From a virus, in the IMG/VR virus record IMGVR_UViG_3300003894_000038, positions 1 through 20,904 of that record: a DNA stretch of 20,904 bases, one strand, 5' to 3'. The notes below the pieces were generated by a model that had not been told where the DNA came from, did no database searches, and was given only the letters and a program-made list of their open reading frames with translations. Of the stretch, positions 14,297 to 20,904 are shown piece by piece (positions within the stretch are counted from its first letter, which is position 1; every line of letters begins with the position of its first letter). The position numbers and the translations under genes are program-made.

Positions 14297-14833
14297 CTAC
14301 CGGCGACGAGTGCGATCAAACACGGCCTTCGCAAGTGATTCAGCATCAAGCGGTTCCGCTTGACCTTTCACACCCGCGCCCGTCTCCTGAGAAGACAAAG
14401 CCGCCTTCGGCGCATACTTCCGCGAAATAGCAGCAAGAATGTTGTCCGCCGACTCGGCAAGTTCCTCCGCAGTGTCGCCTTGCAGAACCTCCGCCAACGC
14501 TGGCTCAAGGCCCTTCTCAGCCGCCACAGACGAACGCAACACGGTCAACTCCGACGCACGCAACTCCGACTCCAAAGCCTCAACCTTGGCAGCCAGCCGC
14601 TCCGACTCGGACATTTCCGCCTGCTCGATCTCCGCCAACTTTTCAGCCGCAGCGGAGTTCTTTTTCGCGAGGGACTCATTCTTGCGTGAGAACGTTTTCC
14701 ACTTTTCCACCTCAGCCTTGAGGTCATCAATGGACACGTTCTCGTTGTTAGTGTCATCCGCAACGTCTTCCGATTTAACCGGCGACTGTTCAGTTGCCTG
14801 CTCTTCGGCTGGTGCGGCGTTGTCTTCCGACAT
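14297..14833 (-). CDS. Scaffold protein
   Basis: A 178-residue protein just upstream of the major capsid gene. It has the usual scaffold profile: an acidic disordered N-terminus (residues 1-34), a long coiled coil (~36-98, e.g. LKAEVEKWKTFSRKN and ESERLAAKVEALESELRASE), a second helical part (~106-140) and a basic C-terminal helix (AKAVFDRTRRR), which in other scaffolds binds the coat protein. The ATG at 14833 has AAGGGG eight bases upstream. Scaffold would guide capsid assembly and leave before DNA packaging. No protease motif is visible, so it is likely released intact or cut by another enzyme. Confidence 0.88.
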   Translation of the reverse strand: MSEDNAAPAEEQATEQSPVKSEDVADDTNNENVSIDDLKAEVEKWKTFSRKNESLAKKNSAAAEKLAEIEQAEMSESERLAAKVEALESELRASELTVLRSSVAAEKGLEPALAEVLQGDTAEELAESADNILAAISRKYAPKAALSSQETGAGVKGQAEPLDAESLAKAVFDRTRRR

Positions 14834-14860
14834 TCTTCAAACCCCTTCCGGGTTATTGGT

Positions 14861-14892
14861 GAACCGTTACGGTTCTCGTTCGAGGCGAACGA
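14861..14892. repeat. Two abutting perfect palindromes between MuF and scaffold genes
   Basis: GAACCGT T ACGGTTC (14861-14875) is followed without a gap by TCGTTCG AGG CGAACGA (14876-14892). Both have perfect seven-base arms. They fill much of the 70-base gap ahead of the scaffold gene. They could be twin RNA hairpins, for example a processing or stabilising element, or protein binding sites on DNA. No promoter elements are evident beside them. Confidence 0.65.
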
Positions 14893-14903
14893 AACTTTTG
14901 AGG

Positions 14904-15959
14904 CTAAGCGGCAACGCCAGTGAATAGGCGATACAGCTCCAAATCTTCACGCGTAACGAGGGGCTTCGATAACTCATCTACCCGGTACCTTCCGATAGGG
15001 CTGTTCGGGTCGCGCAGATCAGCCGTCCACTGCCCTCCACGCAGGCGTATTTCCCGCAAATCTTCTTCCGCGACCGTGAACTCCCGCCAACGGGAACGGT
15101 TCGTTTCCAGATGCGCGGTACACCTGCAGGACGTGTGATACGCGCCGCCGCGACGGCTCGTAACCGCCGCCGCTTCGCTCCGGTAAATCGCGCCCCTGCT
15201 ACTAAGTGCAATGCACCAGTCACATGCCCCGGCGTTAGCCACTCGCCGCCAAGCTTCAAAAACCGGCCGATCTATGTCATCCACCGGACGCTCAACCGGC
15301 GGCGGTTCAATGTCACCCAACACGTCCGCGTCTTGAAAAAACTCATCAAGTTCTTCAAACGAAAACTGCGGCCGTTGCGGGCGGTCAGGACGATCAACCC
15401 AATCCGGCACCTGCGGAGCGTCATCCGACGTCAACTCATCCCATAACACCTGCCGGCCCATACGCGCCACCTCAGTTGAGGCGGTGTTAGCCGCACGGTT
15501 CGCCGACAACGCCACCGCGTCCGCTGCAGGCATTCCCGACTTAATCGCCGACAACGTGCCAGGAATCGCCGCGTTATTCAACACCGACAACGCCACACCC
15601 GTTTGCGCTACCGGCAGCGCCGCCAACCACGGAGCAACATTAAAACCAGGCGTAGCCCGGTCAAAAGTTGAACGAACCGGCACACCAGCCCGAGCCCGCT
15701 GAGTGTCAAGATCAAAATAAATACCAAGGCCCGCCGCGAGAACCGCGCCATACACCCACGCCGCATGAACCGCCCGCGACTTACCAGCAATCACCGTGTC
15801 AGTCACCGCCGCCAACACTGGCGGATACGTCAACGCTAACTCGTTAACATCGACTTGCGCCCACAAGCGGCGAATCTCAGCGAGAACCCAATTGACGCTG
15901 ATCTCGATATTTTCATCGAACCGTTCAGCGAAATGCTTCTCAAACTGGCGGCGATTCAT
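14904..15959 (-). CDS. MuF-like minor head protein
   Basis: A 351-residue protein of the Mu gpF / SPP1 gp7 class, a few copies of which sit in the capsid near the portal. The C-terminal MuF signature is clear: GACDWCIALSSRGAIY (Cys246, Cys249) followed by GGAYHTSCRCTAHLE (His275, Cys278, Cys280), a metal-binding-like arrangement. The N-terminal ~180 residues are helical, with Ala-rich segments (VYGAVLAAGLGIYF, 69-82) that may contact membrane or capsid. A Pro/Asp-rich linker spans ~180-235. The ATG at 15959 lies 20 bases inside the portal gene, so the two are coupled, as is common for portal-MuF pairs. No toxin or ADP-ribosyltransferase domain is appended, unlike in some polymorphic MuF proteins. 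Confidence 0.88.
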   Translation of the reverse strand: MNRRQFEKHFAERFDENIEISVNWVLAEIRRLWAQVDVNELALTYPPVLAAVTDTVIAGKSRAVHAAWVYGAVLAAGLGIYFDLDTQRARAGVPVRSTFDRATPGFNVAPWLAALPVAQTGVALSVLNNAAIPGTLSAIKSGMPAADAVALSANRAANTASTEVARMGRQVLWDELTSDDAPQVPDWVDRPDRPQRPQFSFEELDEFFQDADVLGDIEPPPVERPVDDIDRPVFEAWRRVANAGACDWCIALSSRGAIYRSEAAAVTSRRGGAYHTSCRCTAHLETNRSRWREFTVAEEDLREIRLRGGQWTADLRDPNSPIGRYRVDELSKPLVTREDLELYRLFTGVAA

Positions 15960-17286
15960 CGCCCGTCAACGCCTCACGAATGCCGAAACTCGTAGCCTGC
16001 GCTCTTGCAGCAAAATCTGTCTGCCGTTCCATCTCAGCCACCACTTTGCTCACCTCTTGCGGTGACAAGCCCATGCGTTCCAGCACGAACTTCATCGGGA
16101 AACCCGCGCCGGACAGTTTGATTGCTGCGTCTACCCGCTGCGACTCCGAACGAATTTCCGACAAACCCCACAGCACCTCAGCGTCATCGCCAACAGTCTC
16201 CGCTCCAACGACACGCGCGCCTACACGGAACGTCGCCTCCCACGACTCTCCAAACGCTTGCTGCCGTTCCGTAACCTTCGACTCAAGGCCGGACTCCAAC
16301 GCCGCAATCGTTTCCGACGACACATTCGAGATAGACGTGTCCGGCAGTAGATGAGGCGGCGTGCGGGTAATCAACGCCATCGCACGAATGTCCTCACTCA
16401 CCGCTTCCAGCAGCCGACCAATGTCCGCCTGCTGGAACTCGCCGAACTTCGTTTCAGGATTTTCGGACAGCAGCAGCCTGTCCGCGCCGAGACTGAACGG
16501 CGGGATCGCATTCCCGTCCTGATCGCGTTCCACCACAACACCCGAAACGTAGCGTTGCCGCCACGACTGCGACCGTTGCACAAGCATCCGGTCAAAAATC
16601 GTCTGATTCAAACGATCCTGAATCGACAGACAATCCGCCAACTCGCTACGGCTACGACCCAACGAATCCAACCCGTTACCGAATCGAATCACCGGGCATT
16701 GACCTGCAGCATGCTCAAACCGTCCAACAACACGCCAGCCAGTCGGACCTGACGGCTCACGCTTAAACTTCACCACCTCGCTAGGGGTGTAAAGCCAGCC
16801 GCTGTCGCCGATCTGTTTCGCCGCTACAGATACCTGCGACGAATCCACCTGATCGAGTTCCACCGCCAAACGCAGCGGCGACTCCACCGTGAATTGTGGT
16901 TCACCGTCCGCGCCAGGCAAAACAAGCACAAACCCGTCGCCGAAAATTGCGGCATCCCGATACACCTGCTGCTGACGCGTGTCAAAAGCCGACGACTGCC
17001 ACCAACTCCACAAACGCTGCGAGTCGGCACCGTTCTCACGGAAGCCAATGACACTCAAACGGTCAGTCAACGCCGCCACCACCAACGGCAGCACATTCAA
17101 CTGCGCGCGGGTAATCAACTGGTTGTATTCCCGCGCTAACGCTGCACCGTCGTCGCTTGGGAGGTACGGAGCAGCGAAATGCCCTCGCACCGCCTGGTCG
17201 AACACGTCCAAATCGTGGAAACGCGTCTGCGAATGAGACAACAGCTCTGTGAACTCTTCCTCAAGCGCCCGCTCAACGGTAGACAT
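15940..17286 (-). CDS. Portal protein (SPP1 gp6-like)
   Basis: A 448-residue protein that would form the dodecameric portal ring for DNA passage. The pattern fits SPP1 gp6-like portals: an N-terminal helix region with YNQLITRAQLNVLPLVVAALTDRLSVIGF; AAIFGDGFVLVLPG; the wing/clip segment FEHAAGQCPVIRFGN; the stem helix region SIQDRLNQTIFDRMLVQRSQSWRQ; RTPPHLLPD; and a C-terminal crown helix (ERMGLSPQEVSKVVAEMERQ). Length is typical. The ATG at 17286 has GGAG seven bases upstream. It is the first gene after the promoter-bearing leader, so it probably heads a transcript covering head and tail genes. Confidence 0.92.
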   Translation of the reverse strand: MSTVERALEEEFTELLSHSQTRFHDLDVFDQAVRGHFAAPYLPSDDGAALAREYNQLITRAQLNVLPLVVAALTDRLSVIGFRENGADSQRLWSWWQSSAFDTRQQQVYRDAAIFGDGFVLVLPGADGEPQFTVESPLRLAVELDQVDSSQVSVAAKQIGDSGWLYTPSEVVKFKREPSGPTGWRVVGRFEHAAGQCPVIRFGNGLDSLGRSRSELADCLSIQDRLNQTIFDRMLVQRSQSWRQRYVSGVVVERDQDGNAIPPFSLGADRLLLSENPETKFGEFQQADIGRLLEAVSEDIRAMALITRTPPHLLPDTSISNVSSETIAALESGLESKVTERQQAFGESWEATFRVGARVVGAETVGDDAEVLWGLSEIRSESQRVDAAIKLSGAGFPMKFVLERMGLSPQEVSKVVAEMERQTDFAARAQATSFGIREALTGDESPPV

Positions 17287-17323
17287 GCGCGCGCTCCAGT
17301 CAAAAGATCAGCAAAAGGGAACC

Positions 17324-17359
17324 GCTAGCCGCCCCGCACAAGCGTGGGGGGCGGCCAGC
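17324..17359 (-). terminator. GC-rich hairpin in the portal leader
   Basis: Arms of 16 bases (17324-17339 and 17344-17359) pair at 14 positions around a four-base loop (GCTT on the transcribed strand). Two bases after the stem comes GTTCCCTTTTGC, a weak U-tract. It lies between the promoter at 17414-17441 and the portal ATG, so it could end read-through from the terminase genes, attenuate the portal transcript or protect the mRNA 5' end. Confidence 0.6.
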
Positions 17360-17413
17360 GACATACCAGAAAGAAAGGACAGAGATCGAAATTTGAGACA
17401 CTCCGCCACCCCC

Positions 17414-17441
17414 AAAGTAGCAGTTTTAAGAAAACTGTCAA
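17414..17441 (-). promoter_or_regulatory. Sigma70-like promoter ahead of the portal gene
   Basis: On the minus strand a consensus -35 TTGACA (17436-17441) is followed after 16 bases by TACTTT (17414-17419) as -10. It sits 13 bases past the terminase stop in the only sizeable gene gap of the head region (17287-17453), which otherwise holds the hairpin described separately and a doubtful 48-codon frame (17308-17454). It would drive portal and later structural genes. Confidence 0.55.
17421..17437. repeat. Inverted repeat in the promoter spacer (operator-like)
   Basis: CAGTTTT AAG AAAACTG is a perfect palindrome with seven-base arms. It occupies the spacer between -35 and -10 and touches two bases of the -35. 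A dimeric DNA-binding protein bound here would occlude RNA polymerase or, if it twists the spacer, activate transcription. No regulator gene is visible in the window. Confidence 0.55.
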
Positions 17442-17453
17442 CACCTAGCGCCA

Positions 17454-19133
17454 TCAGAACGCGAAAACGGGGCTAGATGCTGTAGAACGGCGCCCCAAAC
17501 CGCCCGTTGCTTCCAAATCCTGCTTAGCCAAATGGGCCAAAACAGCAGCCACAGCCAGATCGATCTTGCGGGGAGACTCGCGAGATTCCTTCCGCAGCGA
17601 AAACCCGTAACGGTTCGGCCGGCGCTTCGCGTTGGCTACATGTAGCGCCAGCTCAGCGTTCCCGTCGTGTCTAACCGACTGGCTCAACACCAACGCAGTG
17701 AAACGTTCCACCGCCTTCGTAAACTCCGGGCCGCGCGCCCGCATATCCCACCGGATCGCGTGATTCGTTTTCCCCTGACCCGTCACAGCCTTCACAAGCA
17801 ACTCGTCGGAAAACTCACGATTCCACCCGTCAACTTCCGACTCAAAGAACGCCGGGTCCGCATAAAACGCAACCACGTCACGCGTCCGCAACACTTCCTC
17901 TACCCGATCTCGCACAGCCTCACGATCAATCCGGCCATCGGCCTGGTCAGCCGGAGCCCAATGCCCCAAAACAAACAACGCCGAATCCTCAACACGGCAA
18001 GCCACCAACGCCGTATGGTCACCCGACACCGAACCATCAAACGCCAACGTGATCGGCTCATCAAAGCCCAACACCAACGACTTATCCTCACACTTCTGCC
18101 ACTCAGTTGGCGACAGCCACGAATCATCCGCCGCAACTAACTGATTCAAGTAGAACCTCGCTGACAGTTGACGCGGCTGCGCCGGGTCCATCACCTCTTC
18201 CGCCAGGCGATCAACGTCCACCCAATGAGAATCACCCCGCGCGGCTAACAACCCCTCACGCAAACTCTCAGGGTCATCAATCTGAGTACCAACCGGCGCT
18301 TCCAACGAGTCATACAGAAAACCTGACGCTCGAGATTTTCCGGACGCAATCTTCACGTAGGCTTCCCAATCCTGCTCCGCAACAGAACCCTCACCAGGCT
18401 CATGCGCGTTCGTGATAGCCAACGACCGACCCGAACCATCACGCGACTTCGCCAAATTACGATTAATCGCTTGCTCCATCGCTATGCCCTGGTTCTGGTC
18501 CGCCAACCAGTGTTGAGTTTCGTTCTTCACAACAAACGACGGACGCGCGCCCTCCAACGAACGCGGTGACGACGACACCGACTCCAAACGACCCGACCTG
18601 TCCCCAGTCAAATGAATCAACTGCTTACCAAGATCGACCCCGAACGACTTAGCCCGGTTCTTACCACCAAGCAGCCCAGCGAACAGCGACATCGTATTCT
18701 TCGTCTGCTCAAAATTTACGGCGCATACCTGAATCCACGGCGCAGGATGCGGAACCGCAACCGGCTCCCCACCCTCATCCCAACCATCAAAACGGCAAGG
18801 GCCTAGTAATTCCACCAGGCAAACCGCCGCGCTAAACGGGTCCTTCCCCCAACCCTTCAACCGGCGCAACACGCCACGACGGAACGTAAACTTGCCGCCC
18901 TCATCCAACGCATACCACCACAATAAGAACCTTGCTTGCTCATCAGTGAACCGGAACGGCTCACCCGCGTTAGGCCCATCCGGCTGCAGTAACACCTCAC
19001 TCGCCCACGCAATCGCATCCCACCCCAACGTGCGCTCCGGCAACACCCACGCCTTACCGTCATCAGTTCGCTGCCAAGACGGGCCAACCGTCACAGCACC
19101 CAACTCCAACGGCAACAACGCAGAACCAGACAT
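17454..19133 (-). CDS. terL: Terminase large subunit
   Basis: A 559-residue DNA packaging motor with ATPase and nuclease domains. ATPase: a Walker A-like loop RRLKGWGKDPF (91-100 region), with Asp where Ser/Thr is usual; a Walker B-like strand PSFVVKNETQHW (Glu205 as the catalytic candidate); and a coupling motif SLAITNAHEPGEGS at 237-250. Nuclease, RNase H-like: Asp366 in LAFDGSVSGDHTA, Asp426 in FYADPAFFE and Asp525 in KIDLAVAAVLAH, the three expected metal-binding acids. The ATG at 19133 directly abuts the small-terminase stop. A short HNH endonuclease gene lies upstream, a partnership known to be needed for some phage terminases to cut at packaging. The motor threads DNA through the portal encoded next. 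Cos or headful packaging cannot be told from the sequence. Confidence 0.93.
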   Translation of the reverse strand: MSGSALLPLELGAVTVGPSWQRTDDGKAWVLPERTLGWDAIAWASEVLLQPDGPNAGEPFRFTDEQARFLLWWYALDEGGKFTFRRGVLRRLKGWGKDPFSAAVCLVELLGPCRFDGWDEGGEPVAVPHPAPWIQVCAVNFEQTKNTMSLFAGLLGGKNRAKSFGVDLGKQLIHLTGDRSGRLESVSSSPRSLEGARPSFVVKNETQHWLADQNQGIAMEQAINRNLAKSRDGSGRSLAITNAHEPGEGSVAEQDWEAYVKIASGKSRASGFLYDSLEAPVGTQIDDPESLREGLLAARGDSHWVDVDRLAEEVMDPAQPRQLSARFYLNQLVAADDSWLSPTEWQKCEDKSLVLGFDEPITLAFDGSVSGDHTALVACRVEDSALFVLGHWAPADQADGRIDREAVRDRVEEVLRTRDVVAFYADPAFFESEVDGWNREFSDELLVKAVTGQGKTNHAIRWDMRARGPEFTKAVERFTALVLSQSVRHDGNAELALHVANAKRRPNRYGFSLRKESRESPRKIDLAVAAVLAHLAKQDLEATGGLGRRSTASSPVFAF

Positions 19134-19568
19134 TTACGACACCGCACCCAACCGAGCCTTATATTCAGCAACCGTCACAGCGCCCGCCATCTCCGCTTGC
19201 GCCGCCTCCCTGCCTCGGTGAATTTCAATACCCAGCCGCCTGCGGTCGCCTTCCAACAGCAGCAGCGCGTTACACAACGCCCGCCACTCCGTTAACAACG
19301 CCGCCGAGCCGTTAGCGCGCCCAAACCAACGATCCAAAATCTCAGCCGCAACTACCGCCGTATCCCAATCGCTCTGCTCATAAAACCGCGTCACCGCAGA
19401 CTTCTTGATGCTGTTGAACCATTTCTTTGTGCGCGGGTCCCAGTTGCCGTTAGCTCGCGGCACCTTCACCGGAAACTCCGCAGCCGTCGCCCCGTCAATA
19501 ACCAAATGCTCCGCGTTCTTCGTCGTATGATTCCGACGATCCGCGTCGCGCTTCCGTGCGATAGGCAT
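19134..19568 (-). CDS. terS: Terminase small subunit
   Basis: A 144-residue protein that recognises phage DNA and loads it into the large subunit. The ATG at 19568 was chosen because AAGGAGG lies six bases upstream; the in-frame extension to 19868 overlaps the HNH gene and is a shadow. The N-terminus is basic and hydrophilic (MPIARKRDADRRNHTTKN). The core has helices with SDWDTAVVAAEILDRWFG and LLTEWRALCNALLLLEGDRRR, a pattern seen in actinophage small terminases, where W...N.LL..EGDRRRL.IE recurs. The end (AGAVTVAEYKARLGAVS) is the probable portal- or TerL-contact tail. No clear helix-turn-helix could be assigned by eye. Confidence 0.8.
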   Translation of the reverse strand: MPIARKRDADRRNHTTKNAEHLVIDGATAAEFPVKVPRANGNWDPRTKKWFNSIKKSAVTRFYEQSDWDTAVVAAEILDRWFGRANGSAALLTEWRALCNALLLLEGDRRRLGIEIHRGREAAQAEMAGAVTVAEYKARLGAVS

Positions 19569-19578
19569 AACAGCCTCC

Positions 19579-19878
19579 TTACTCAATATCCCCAGGGTGT
19601 TTCTCCTGCGGTCTTTTACCCCGAGCCCAATAACGGCGCAACCCCTCACGCCGCTCATTCTCCGTCTTCCGCTGATGACACGGCAGACACACCGCCTGCA
19701 GATTGTCCAAACCATGACCGCCACGACCGTCAACGTGATCCACCTCAGTGGCCGCGCCACGACACCCCGCGAAACGCAACTGGCACACAAACCCGTCCCG
19801 CTCAAAAACCTGCGCCCGCCGGCGCTCCCAATCCGCCGGCAACCCCTCCACATTGCGCCGAGTTTCACGCCACGTCAC
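19579..19878 (-). CDS. HNH endonuclease (terminase-associated)
   Basis: A 99-residue HNH nuclease. Motif in order: Cys32 and Cys39 in FVCQLRFAGC; EVDHVDG with Asp47-His48; Asn59 in GLDNLQAVC; and Cys64, Cys67 and His68 in CLPCHQRKT. The cysteines form the expected zinc site and His48/Asn59/His68 the beta-beta-alpha metal active site. Start: the GTG at 19878, preceded by GGGGGGCGG at a workable distance; the longer frame to 19923 lacks a ribosome site. Small HNH proteins beside terminase genes stimulate site-specific DNA cutting during packaging in several phages (established), so this is probably a packaging cofactor rather than a homing endonuclease. It ends ten bases before the small terminase start. 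Confidence 0.9.
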   Translation of the reverse strand: MTWRETRRNVEGLPADWERRRAQVFERDGFVCQLRFAGCRGAATEVDHVDGRGGHGLDNLQAVCLPCHQRKTENERREGLRRYWARGKRPQEKHPGDIE

Positions 19879-20008
19879 AACAGCCGCCCCCCATTCACAA
19901 ACGCACAAAGTCCAAAGTCGCAAATGTCGCCAAGATTTTTCGCACTGCCAGGTTGGTCTCCGAGGGTAGCCGTTGCCGGGTACCCCCCACCCCTTTCAAG
20001 GGCCCACA
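19879..20008. other. Short non-coding gap before the HNH gene
   Basis: 130 bases with no supported gene. Contains CCCTT TC AAGGG (19991-20002), a C-rich run, and on the minus strand a tandem GACTTTG GACTTTG just before the HNH leader. A promoter or a cos-type site could lie here next to the packaging genes, but I find no consensus elements strong enough to call one. Confidence 0.3.
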
Positions 20009-20683
20009 TCATCGCGCCCCTAACACTGCGCCCAAACGGGCCAACTCGTCAGCGTTCCAACGGTCGCCGCACTTCACACACGACACCGACAAAGAAACAG
20101 ACAGCCGATCCGTCCGCAAATCACCGCCGCATTCTTCAACGCCATCGTCACCGTCAACCAGCACAGAACACACGCCAACCGTCCGCGCGCGCGGTTCACC
20201 CGCAACACGCCGCAGCCACGATGCGAGCCGCCGCAACCGTGAATCAAACTCTGCAGGGTCAACCCGTCCAGCAAGCCACCGCAAGTTCAACCGGAGCCGG
20301 CGTACAACTTCGCCAGGTTGATTCACCTTCGTGAAACGTTTCTCGGCAGTGAGCAAATCCGCGAACTTTCTCAACGAACCGAAACCGTCGCGGCCGCCAA
20401 CGTGAAACAAATCAACCACGTCCAACGACATCGGCGGCTTCGATTCCAACGGCACGCCCGTTATCCGACCCACGCCAACATCACCGTCGCCCGACGCACC
20501 CGGCAACAACATCGGCACAACATCACGCAACTGGTCATCAATCTCAGCCAACAGGTCAGCCCAAGCAGTGACATGCGCCCAACATGCCGCCAGCCCGTCC
20601 TCCACCATCACCGGGGTGCGATGCCGCAGCGGGCACAACAACCCAGACTCAACAGCCTCCACGTCAACCGCGTCCACCGTCAC
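20009..20683 (-). CDS. Probable zinc-binding phage protein of unknown function
   Basis: A 224-residue protein. Near the N-terminus LLCPLRHRT (Cys17, His21) and LAACWAHVTAW (Cys34, His37) could hold one metal ion. Near the C-terminus Cys172, Cys185 (EECGGDL) and Cys202-Cys205 (SCVKCGDRWNADELARLG) form a probable second zinc ribbon. The middle is helical and Arg-rich (VVRRLRLNLRWLAGR). Actinophage genomes often carry a protein of this type between replication and terminase genes, presumed to bind DNA, but its role is not established as far as I know. The ATG overlaps the RusA stop as ATGA, so the two are coupled. I do not name it further. Confidence 0.8.
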   Translation of the reverse strand: MTVDAVDVEAVESGLLCPLRHRTPVMVEDGLAACWAHVTAWADLLAEIDDQLRDVVPMLLPGASGDGDVGVGRITGVPLESKPPMSLDVVDLFHVGGRDGFGSLRKFADLLTAEKRFTKVNQPGEVVRRLRLNLRWLAGRVDPAEFDSRLRRLASWLRRVAGEPRARTVGVCSVLVDGDDGVEECGGDLRTDRLSVSLSVSCVKCGDRWNADELARLGAVLGAR

Positions 20684-20904
20684 AGCCCCGCCCCCCTTTC
20701 ACGGGGAGTAGGGACCGTCACCCGACCCCCCTCATGCGCCCACACCTGGAGGTAGGTGGACGGGTGATCGTTACGGTGAATCCAGCGTTTCTCCCCCCGC
20801 ACCGCGAACACCTGGGAGTCATCCTTCACAACCCCGGCAATCGTCAACGCATCCAACATCAACCGAACCAACTTATCCACGTCCGGCATTTTGTCGTGCA
20901 ACTC
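20680..20904 (-). CDS. RusA-like Holliday junction resolvase (5' end outside window)
   Basis: The last 74 residues of a gene that enters from the right edge. PDVDKLVRLMLDAL followed by VVKDDSQVFAVRGEKRW is the RusA active-site signature: two aspartates in PDVDKL and the Asp-Asp of KDDSQV bind Mg2+. RusA proteins are about 120 residues, so roughly 45 are missing. A TTG at 20901 could serve as a start but would remove half the fold, so I treat the gene as partial. RusA resolves branched DNA before or during packaging, which fits its place upstream of HNH and terminase. Confidence 0.85.
   Translation of the reverse strand, partial: ELHDKMPDVDKLVRLMLDALTIAGVVKDDSQVFAVRGEKRWIHRNDHPSTYLQVWAHEGGRVTVPTPRERGAGL

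Noticed and set aside
19569-19868. N-terminal extension of the small terminase to 19868
   Set aside because: It is the wrong frame across the HNH gene, full of Arg, Cys and Trp; AAGGAGG just before the ATG at 19568 marks the true start.
19879-20008. A cos site or promoter next to the packaging genes
   Set aside because: No recognisable overhang symmetry or -35/-10 pair; position alone is not enough.
19506-20334. Long plus-strand frames (up to 271 codons) over the HNH and zinc-protein genes
   Set aside because: Products are dominated by Thr, Pro, Arg and His as expected from the complement of G+C-rich genes; the minus strand encodes recognisable HNH motifs there.

Overview
This window reads as the structural (virion morphogenesis) half of a tailed double-stranded DNA bacteriophage or prophage with a long non-contractile (siphovirus-type) tail. 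Every gene I can support lies on the minus strand, so transcription runs from high to low coordinates. The layout, the P22-coat-like capsid protein, the terminase, portal and MuF sequence style, the PGRP-like amidase and the moderately high G+C all suggest a phage of an actinomycete. That host assignment is inference. I saw no integrase, attachment site, tRNA, rRNA, insertion sequence or CRISPR array, so the window does not show whether the phage is temperate.

Layout in transcription order. 20904-19579: the end of a RusA-type Holliday junction resolvase, a probable zinc-binding protein of unknown role and a small HNH endonuclease. 19568-17454: small and large terminase. 17453-17287: a non-coding leader with a sigma70-like promoter, an inverted repeat between its -35 and -10, and a strong hairpin. 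17286-13337: portal, MuF-like minor head protein, scaffold and major capsid protein, followed by two tandem hairpins. 13223-11625: four short head-tail joining genes with overlapping start and stop codons. 11532-10915: major tail protein. 10812-10025: tail assembly chaperones G and GT, linked by a -1 frameshift at GGGAAAA. 10032-5452: a 1526-residue tape measure protein. 5440-3810: a three-gene insert (small membrane protein, Cys/Lys-rich protein of unknown function, Cys-rich zinc amidase). 3807-1: distal tail protein, Tal/gp37-like tail-tip protein, and a repeat-bearing tail fibre whose reading frame looks broken near position 467.

The terminase packages DNA through the portal into a capsid built on the scaffold. 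The joining proteins close the head. The chaperones load major tail protein along the tape measure, and the tip proteins recognise the host. The tape measure length predicts a tail of about 230 nm at the usual 1.5 angstrom per residue.

The most unusual parts are these: the cysteine-rich cassette between the tape measure and the distal tail protein; the hairpin after the major tail gene, whose loop is complementary to a repeated motif that includes the chaperone start codon; the promoter and operator-like leader of the portal gene; the back-to-back palindromes before the scaffold gene; and the frame disruption in the tail fibre.
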